A stretch of DNA of 37,195 nucleotides from Bacteroidota bacterium (GTDB taxonomy: Bacteria > Bacteroidota > Bacteroidia > CAILMK01), in NCBI GenBank assembly GCA_026391915.1, contig JAPLCZ010000297.1, forward strand, positions 1 to 37,195, written 5' to 3'. The notes beneath the pieces are model-generated. The model was not told the DNA's origin, ran no database searches, and worked only from the letters and a program-made list of their open reading frames with translations. A program made the position numbers and the translations under genes. Within the stretch, counting starts at the first letter, position 1; every line of letters begins with the position of its first letter. Of this stretch, positions 32,096 to 37,195 are shown piece after piece.

Positions 32096-34084
32096 CTAAT
32101 TCTTCTCTCCTAAATTTTCAAGATGTTTCATCACAAACCGCAAATCAGCATAGGAGACTGAATCTCCTAAAGCGGCTTTAGCATTAGGTAGTGTTGCACC
32201 AGGATTGGTCTTAAAAAAAACAGAAATACTATCTACTTTATCTTCACTGATGAAAGAAGAAACATTCAATTTTCCCTTTCCTACATAATGCGCCAAATGA
32301 CCTTCAATGGTTCCTGTAGAAAACCCCCGTTCTTTAGCAATTTCATCTATGGTTTTGCCTGATTTATACAACTCAAAACTTAGGCTTTTGGTGTCGGGCT
32401 TATCATCGTTTTTTTTTACACCCCTCTCTCTTTTTTGAGGAGGAGTGAGAGAAGTTGTAGTGATATTATTCTTCTCACAATAATTAAAAATAATTTCAAT
32501 AATTTCCTCTCCAAACTGTTTGAGTTTGGTTTTACCCACGCCACTTATTTTGCCAAGAGCCTCTAGAGTTGTGGGGAGATAATTGGTTAAATCCACAATA
32601 GATTTTGTAGGGAGGATGATGTACATGGGCACATCCCTTTCAATGGCTAAATCATCACGCCACTTCTTTAATTCCACATAAAGCGCAGGATACGGAATGT
32701 CTTTGGAAACAAAAGCTTTTGAAGGTTCAGTATTTTTCAGGCTTGCCCTGTAGTCAATTTCCGCATTGGCTTTGGCGTGTAAAAAATCTATTGTTTTAAA
32801 ATTATTTTGCGCTGATTTAAGGCAAGCTAATTTCACAAATGCTTCCGACTGAAATTTCTCCAACGCCTCCATTGCAGATTTTTTTACAGTGGTATTGTCG
32901 GTTTCAATAGCCAGCATTTTAGTTGGTTGGTAGATGATATTTTGTACTTTCTCTAGAAAATAATGTGTTGCCTTTTTTACCCTTTCCTGTAGTTCAATAC
33001 TTTCCTCAGGCAAGGGCACTCCATTCAATAATTGTTGCAACTGAAATTTGAATTTGTCCGCAACATTAAATATCTCAGTATGGGATGTCGACTCTATCTT
33101 TTCCAACTCAGAAATAAGATTAGCACCCAAAGTATTTCTATTTTCATTGGCAATTTTTTTCAATGCAAAATACTTGGTTCGCAGTTGTTTGAAATCAAAT
33201 AATTCAAACAATAAATCTTGTTGATATTCGGTTTTAAATCCTGCTAATAATTCATCATCAGGGGCATTGCGGCGCACATCATTATTAAAGTCCGAGATAG
33301 TATCATCTGTCTTTACACTTTTTAAACGCAGGGGAGAACTCAACACCATTCCCTCAAAACTTTTGCAACGGCTTAGGGCTACATACACCTGCCCAAAAGC
33401 AAAAGATTCTGAGGCGTCAATTATCGCTTTATCAAAAGTAAGCCCTTGGCTTTTATGGATGGTAATTGCCCACGCCAACTTCAAAGGGTATTGGGTAAAA
33501 CTGCCCACCACATTCTCAGAAATCTGTTTTGTAGTTTCATCAAGGGAGTATTTCATATTCTCCCACGTCATTTTATTAACTGCAATTTCATTGAAATCTC
33601 CCGGGCATTTTACAAAAATATCAGAGCCATTAATGCTCATAATCTTTCCAATTTTTCCATTATAGAAAAGCTTATCGCGGCTGTTATCATTTTTTACAAA
33701 CATTACCTGCGCGCCTACTTTAAGTTCTAATTCCAACTCTGTTGGGTAGGCAAAAGCTGGGAAATCACCAGTAATATCAGCAGTAAAAACTGAGGAAGCA
33801 TTATACAAAGAATTCAGTTTTCTTTGATTGATATTTTGTGCCGTAGCATTATGCGTAGTAAGGGTTATATACCCTTCCGACTCATGCGGACTAAAGTTAG
33901 GGATATACCTTTCGTTGATTTCCGAAATCACTTCTGCATCCAATTCGTTGTGCCGTACTTTATTTAATAAGCCAATAAAATACTCATCTGATTGTCGGTA
34001 AATATGTTTTAGCTCAATGCAGATTGGCTCTGTTTTTTTGAGGGCTCTGCTACTAAAAAAATACAGTCTTGCAACACCCGCCAC
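32096..34084 (-). CDS. PIF1-like helicase, C-terminal part (frameshifted relative to 34009-34560)
   Basis: 662 codons open from a GTG at 34084, but real homology starts at about 34060 (FFSSRALKKTEP). It holds the remaining SF1 helicase motifs (LAWAITIHKSQGLTFDKAIID, YVALSRCKSFEGM), then an HRDC domain (DLAIERDVPMYIILPT..., LEALGKISGVGKTKLKQFG) and a C-terminal helix-turn-helix (ELYKSGKTIDEIAKERGFS). Joined to the upstream part by a -1 shift it would make one protein of about 821 residues. Alone it lacks the nucleotide-binding site, so it should be inactive unless the shift occurs. It may be a frameshifted pseudogene, a programmed frameshift, or a sequencing error in a seven-base run. Confidence 0.82.
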   Translation of the reverse strand: MAGVARLYFFSSRALKKTEPICIELKHIYRQSDEYFIGLLNKVRHNELDAEVISEINERYIPNFSPHESEGYITLTTHNATAQNINQRKLNSLYNASSVFTADITGDFPAFAYPTELELELKVGAQVMFVKNDNSRDKLFYNGKIGKIMSINGSDIFVKCPGDFNEIAVNKMTWENMKYSLDETTKQISENVVGSFTQYPLKLAWAITIHKSQGLTFDKAIIDASESFAFGQVYVALSRCKSFEGMVLSSPLRLKSVKTDDTISDFNNDVRRNAPDDELLAGFKTEYQQDLLFELFDFKQLRTKYFALKKIANENRNTLGANLISELEKIESTSHTEIFNVADKFKFQLQQLLNGVPLPEESIELQERVKKATHYFLEKVQNIIYQPTKMLAIETDNTTVKKSAMEALEKFQSEAFVKLACLKSAQNNFKTIDFLHAKANAEIDYRASLKNTEPSKAFVSKDIPYPALYVELKKWRDDLAIERDVPMYIILPTKSIVDLTNYLPTTLEALGKISGVGKTKLKQFGEEIIEIIFNYCEKNNITTTSLTPPQKRERGVKKNDDKPDTKSLSFELYKSGKTIDEIAKERGFSTGTIEGHLAHYVGKGKLNVSSFISEDKVDSISVFFKTNPGATLPNAKAALGDSVSYADLRFVMKHLENLGEKN

Positions 34085-34560
34085 TCATCATCTTTAATTA
34101 CCGGAGAGAGCTGATGCAAATCCCCAATCATCAATAATTGAACACCACCAAAAGGTTTTGTGGTATTGCGGTATTGGCGAAGAACAGAATCAATTCCATC
34201 CAGCAAATCTGCCCTCACCATACTTATTTCATCAATTACTAATAGGTCAAGGCTTTTAATAAGATTGATTTTTTCTCTGTTAAATCTTCTAAATCCATCC
34301 TGAGTTCTGGGTTCTGCATCTGGGATGTTTGGCCCAAAAGGAAGTTGAAACAAAGAGTGAATTGTTACCCCACCTGCATTGATTGCCGCCACTCCTGTTG
34401 GCGCTACAACAGCCATTCTTTTTGGCGTTACCTTTTTTAGATTATGCAGGAAAGTAGTTTTACCAGTACCTGCTTTACCGGTTAAGAAAATATTCTTATC
34501 CGTAAACTGTACAAAGTCAGAAGCAAGTTGGAGTTCGGGGTTGGTTTCCATTTCCATCAT
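34009..34560 (-). CDS. PIF1-like helicase, N-terminal part (ends early after frameshift)
   Basis: 183 codons containing Walker A (LTGKAGTGKTTF, Lys34), motif Ia (VVAPTGVAAINAGG), Walker B (LLVIDEISMV, Asp110-Glu111) and motif III (MIGDLHQLSPVIKDDEW). After residue 169 the frame carries 14 unrelated residues and stops, while the helicase continues in the -1 frame. Its ATG overlaps the stop of the M28 peptidase by one base (TAATG), implying coupled translation. This is the ATPase half of a PIF1/RecD-like SF1B helicase with HRDC, probably acting in DNA repair or replication. Confidence 0.82.
   Translation of the reverse strand: MMEMETNPELQLASDFVQFTDKNIFLTGKAGTGKTTFLHNLKKVTPKRMAVVAPTGVAAINAGGVTIHSLFQLPFGPNIPDAEPRTQDGFRRFNREKINLIKSLDLLVIDEISMVRADLLDGIDSVLRQYRNTTKPFGGVQLLMIGDLHQLSPVIKDDEWRVLQDCIFLVAEPSKKQSQSALS
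34054..34060 (-). other. Candidate -1 frameshift heptamer T TTT TTA
   Basis: On the minus strand the zero frame reads ATT TTT TTA GTA. The heptamer T TTT TTA fits the X XXY YYZ rule and is the one used by HIV-1. A -1 shift here makes the next codon AGT at 34054, exactly the frame of the C-terminal half. I found no convincing stem-loop just downstream. Confidence 0.5.
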
Positions 34561-35672
34561 TAAAACCCATATTCACTTAGAAGATAAAGCAAGCCCGCAA
34601 GACCCGCGGCACCCATCTCCAATTCCCTTTTATTTACCCCGTCAAAAGTATCTGTTTTGGCGTGGTGGAAGTCAAAATAGCGTTGGCGGCCGTTTTCTTC
34701 ATTCATAAAAAGCACCACACGGATTGTTCTTTTGGGTTTTATACCTGTGGCAACAAACAGCCTTAATGCATCAATAGATTGCACTACTCCTGCCCCATCA
34801 TCATGGGCTCCTGTACCCAAATCCCAGCTATCCAAATGCCCACCAATTACTATGATTTCCTCAGGATGTTCAGTGCCTTTTATCTCACCTACTACGTTAT
34901 GAGAAAGCACATCTGGCAATTGGTCTGCACTGAGTGTTAATTGTATTTTCAGATGTGCATCCTCTTTTAAAAGTTTGCTGAGAAACTCTGCCATATTGGT
35001 GCTAATTGCCGCGGCAGGAACTTTCTTGATGGAGTCCACATAGCGCATTGCACCAGTGTGTGGGAAATCATCTAACCGCAAACTCATTGACCTGACTATT
35101 GCGCCCACTCCACCATATTTTGATGCCTGAGATGCACCACTCCCTCTTTGGTTTACCGCACCTCCATAGGCAGTAAAAGTACTAAGGTGTGTGGGGTTCA
35201 TAGGTCTGTTAAAAAACACAAATTTTCCTTTCACTTTTGCCTCACCCAAAGCTTTTAATTCATCAAAATCTTTCACCTCTATAATCTCTGCCGTGAGGGG
35301 TTTACCTCCCGTGCCAATACTCATCCCAAGGGCGCAAACAGGCACTTGAATTCTCTTTCCTTTGCCGGTGATAATCCACAATTCTTCTTTTGCCCCGCGT
35401 ATCCAATGCGGCACCATTACCTCTTGTAGAAATACTCTATCAAACCCCAAACCTTCCATTGTTTTCTTTCCCCAAATTACTGCGTTTTCTGCTTGTTTTG
35501 AGCCGCTAAGTCTGGGACCACCATTGCAGAGTTCACGCAGCATTTCATAACATCTGCCTTTGCTAAGTTCTTCATTAAAGAAGGTTTTTAGCACCGCAGA
35601 ATCTGTTTTTTGCGCTTGCACATTTGCTAAAAACAATAAGAAAATAATTGTGGTGAGGAGTTGCTTTTTCAT
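34560..35672 (-). CDS. M28-family metallopeptidase, apparently with an internal deletion
   Basis: A 370-residue exported zinc peptidase of the aminopeptidase/carboxypeptidase Q type. It has a signal peptide (MKKQLLTTIIFLLFLANVQA-Q), a PA-like insert and the M28 motifs His279-Leu-Asp281, His290-Asp291-Asp292 (GTGAHDDGAG) and Glu325-Glu326 (NEENG). Residue 328 then passes directly to QRYFDFHHAKTDTFDGVNKREL, the family's C-terminal block with the last metal His. Relatives as I remember them have about 80 more residues here, including the Asp ligand of an ESDxGG motif. The enzyme is therefore probably inactive. It heads the peptidase-helicase-reductase run; TTAATTTG at 35691-35698 matches the promoter element at 7 of 8 bases. 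Confidence 0.83.
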   Translation of the reverse strand: MKKQLLTTIIFLLFLANVQAQKTDSAVLKTFFNEELSKGRCYEMLRELCNGGPRLSGSKQAENAVIWGKKTMEGLGFDRVFLQEVMVPHWIRGAKEELWIITGKGKRIQVPVCALGMSIGTGGKPLTAEIIEVKDFDELKALGEAKVKGKFVFFNRPMNPTHLSTFTAYGGAVNQRGSGASQASKYGGVGAIVRSMSLRLDDFPHTGAMRYVDSIKKVPAAAISTNMAEFLSKLLKEDAHLKIQLTLSADQLPDVLSHNVVGEIKGTEHPEEIIVIGGHLDSWDLGTGAHDDGAGVVQSIDALRLFVATGIKPKRTIRVVLFMNEENGRQRYFDFHHAKTDTFDGVNKRELEMGAAGLAGLLYLLSEYGF

Positions 35673-35737
35673 TGTGGGTGCAAATTAAGACTAAGAATTT
35701 TTAGACTTGGTGGGTGGATGAAATTACAGGGGAAAAA

Positions 35738-35813
35738 TTAACCACAAAGAACACAAAGTAAAAACGCACAAAGTTCACAAAGACTAAAAATTCTTAATAT
35801 CCTTTGTGGTTAA
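35738..35813. repeat. Inverted repeat with internal CACAAAG tandem units
   Basis: ttaaccacaaag (35738-35749) and ctttgtggttaa (35802-35813) form a perfect 12-bp inverted repeat. Between and within them cacaaag occurs four times at 9-15 base spacing on the left side. It lies between the BatA-like gene and the M28 peptidase promoter. It resembles a dispersed intergenic repeat family. Confidence 0.72.
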
Positions 35814-35819
35814 GTAACC

Positions 35820-37195
35820 CTACCTCCAAATCCTCGTCAACACCGTCTCTCCTAATAAAAATATTATAGCGGCAATGATAAAGTACTTCCATAAGGAGTT
35901 GCCTTGGTTTATTTCTTTTACCGCAGTTGTCATGGAGGCTTTAGTAGCATCTAGAAATTTCATGTTTAATGCAGCGCCTTTTTCTTTTAATTCATCAGCT
36001 GTTAAAAACTTCATGATGGATTCATTTCTATCATAATTAAAGGATACAGAATTAGTGGCTTTTTCATTAGGCGAACCTACAGAATAATGCCCCGCCTCTC
36101 TGATAAATCCCTCTACATATAAACTCAACGCACCATCCACAGCGCGTTGCGGCGGCGTTACCTCAAACTTATTTTTAAAGATTTTTACTACCTCTTTTTT
36201 GTCATTGTTTTGCCCAGATTGCTTAAGCATTGTCGGCGCAATCTGCACATAATTATCCTTACCAATGGCATAGGCTATTCTACCACTATTCTCTGTGTAT
36301 AATGCCATGCGGTACATCAATGGTAGAAACAAAGCATGGTTAGTTAGGTTGCACCAATCCTTATTAATGCCTGATGCCAACACGTAAATAAAGCCTTTGC
36401 CGGCAGTAGATTGCGTGAGGAATGCATCTCCATTTGCCAACCGCATCAGCACATTTACATTTGTATTTTTTGAGGTGGATACGGAATAATATTTCTTTAC
36501 TTCCGGCAGATTAATGTTGGCGGATATATCATCAAACACGCCTGCAAAAAAAGGATTCTTTACCGCAAAGTCATTCACTTTATAACCTGTATTATTTAAA
36601 GTAGAAAGCATGGGTGCACCCTCCGCTTGCAGGTATTCATTATAAGAATTTGTGTTGATGTTTTCATCAGGAATTAGTAACACATTGCCACCGTTTTTGG
36701 CATATTCACTAAGCGCTGAGGCAAAGCCCGAACTTATATTTTCTACCCCATTAAGGATAATAAATTTATGAGAAGCAAAGCCCGAATAGTCCAGATTGCT
36801 GGCAGAAACCTCCTCTACTTTAAAAGCTTTTTCGGCATTAAATGCTCTGATAATTTCAGGAGCCTTTTTAGTGCCATTCACACATAAAATCCCTACTTCA
36901 TCAGCTACATTAAAGTTGAAATAAAAGGCATCATCAAAAGTAATTGGGTAATCAGTAATAGTAACCGATGCCTGATTATTCCCTTTCTCTGTAACCGTAA
37001 AATTCATCTTTATTTCTTTGTTGCCTTTTGCCGGAATACTAAAGTTTGCCAATGATTTTTGTTTGCCATTAATGGTCAATGTCAGCGTTCCTTCTTCTAC
37101 TGGTTCTTCCGAAGCATTGATAATTTTAGCAACAATTGTATTGCTTTGGTTGAGTTGCCAGATAGCCCCCTCAAACCATACAGAATCAATATAAA
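35820..37195 (-). CDS. BatA-like membrane protein, C-terminal part (cut by window edge)
   Basis: The reading frame is open to position 37195, so the start lies outside the window; at least 458 residues are present. It shows beta-rich Ig-like segments (SNTIVAKIINASEEPVEEG, NFTVTEKGNNQASVTITDYP), then an amidotransferase-like alpha/beta region (HKFIILNGVENISSGFASAL, EYAKNGGNVLLIPDENIN) and a single C-terminal membrane helix (LWKYFIIAAIIFLLGETVLT). This is the layout of the C-terminal half of BatA-domain proteins common in Bacteroidota, whose N-terminal membrane helices would lie upstream. Their function is not known with certainty. The assignment is moderate because the diagnostic N-terminus is missing. 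Confidence 0.65.
   Translation of the reverse strand, partial: YIDSVWFEGAIWQLNQSNTIVAKIINASEEPVEEGTLTLTINGKQKSLANFSIPAKGNKEIKMNFTVTEKGNNQASVTITDYPITFDDAFYFNFNVADEVGILCVNGTKKAPEIIRAFNAEKAFKVEEVSASNLDYSGFASHKFIILNGVENISSGFASALSEYAKNGGNVLLIPDENINTNSYNEYLQAEGAPMLSTLNNTGYKVNDFAVKNPFFAGVFDDISANINLPEVKKYYSVSTSKNTNVNVLMRLANGDAFLTQSTAGKGFIYVLASGINKDWCNLTNHALFLPLMYRMALYTENSGRIAYAIGKDNYVQIAPTMLKQSGQNNDKKEVVKIFKNKFEVTPPQRAVDGALSLYVEGFIREAGHYSVGSPNEKATNSVSFNYDRNESIMKFLTADELKEKGAALNMKFLDATKASMTTAVKEINQGNSLWKYFIIAAIIFLLGETVLTRIWR

Noticed and set aside
1-37195. CRISPR array, tRNA or rRNA genes, prophage, insertion-sequence transposase
   Set aside because: I saw no regularly spaced repeats with unique spacers, no tRNA-like cloverleaf, no rRNA sequence and no transposase, integrase or phage structural protein among the genes. 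A tRNA scan would be needed to exclude a missed tRNA.

Overview
The window reads as chromosomal DNA of a member of the Bacteroidota. The evidence is the TAnnTTTG promoter element found upstream of many genes, the near absence of Shine-Dalgarno sequences, a type IX secretion (T9SS) cargo protein with a C-terminal sorting domain, the T9SS regulator PorX, the gliding-motility protein GldE beside ssb and mutY, a 30-residue bL38-type ribosomal protein, and a fused alpha/beta 2-oxoacid dehydrogenase E1. I cannot place it below phylum with confidence. A Chitinophagales or Sphingobacteriales-like lineage is a guess.

Layout. 1-2.4 kb: a dispersed inverted repeat, then kdsD and manC (sugar-phosphate and nucleotide-sugar metabolism for surface glycans), closed by a hairpin. 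2.4-6.5 kb, minus strand: an antitoxin/toxin pair, RNase R, and an exported protein of the type usually misnamed asparagine synthetase B. 6.5-11.4 kb, plus strand: a LutA-like CCG-domain protein, a membrane plus TPR protein of the TMTC/GT-C type, porX and tsaE. 11.5-14.6 kb: a large PKD-repeat T9SS cargo. 14.7-19.2 kb, minus strand: mutY, ssb, gldE and two genes of unknown function where gldD is usually found. 19.3-22.2 kb, plus strand: HU-family protein, TPR protein, bL38 and RNase G. 22.2-24.5 kb: an extremely AT-rich leader, an unrecognised two-part protein, palindromic repeats and a lipoprotein. 24.5-30.8 kb, plus strand: fused E1, a membrane nucleotide-sugar 4,6-dehydratase, a lipoprotein and a lone paaA. 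30.8-37.2 kb, minus strand: a BatA-like protein cut by the window edge, then a tight three-gene run of M28 peptidase, PIF1-like helicase and FAD reductase.

The strongest oddities are in the last region. The helicase is split by a one-base frameshift at a T TTT TTA heptamer that lies in exactly the right register for -1 slippage. The peptidase just upstream appears to have lost an internal in-frame block that contains a metal ligand. Other points worth a second look are an apparent Asp/Asn exchange in the thiamine-diphosphate motif of the fused E1, promoters that sit at the end of degenerate tandem repeats, several apparent TTG start codons that are really promoter elements, and the 15% G+C leader upstream of an orphan gene. 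I did not find a CRISPR array, a prophage, an insertion sequence or a new multi-gene defence system. Most of the window is housekeeping and surface biology.
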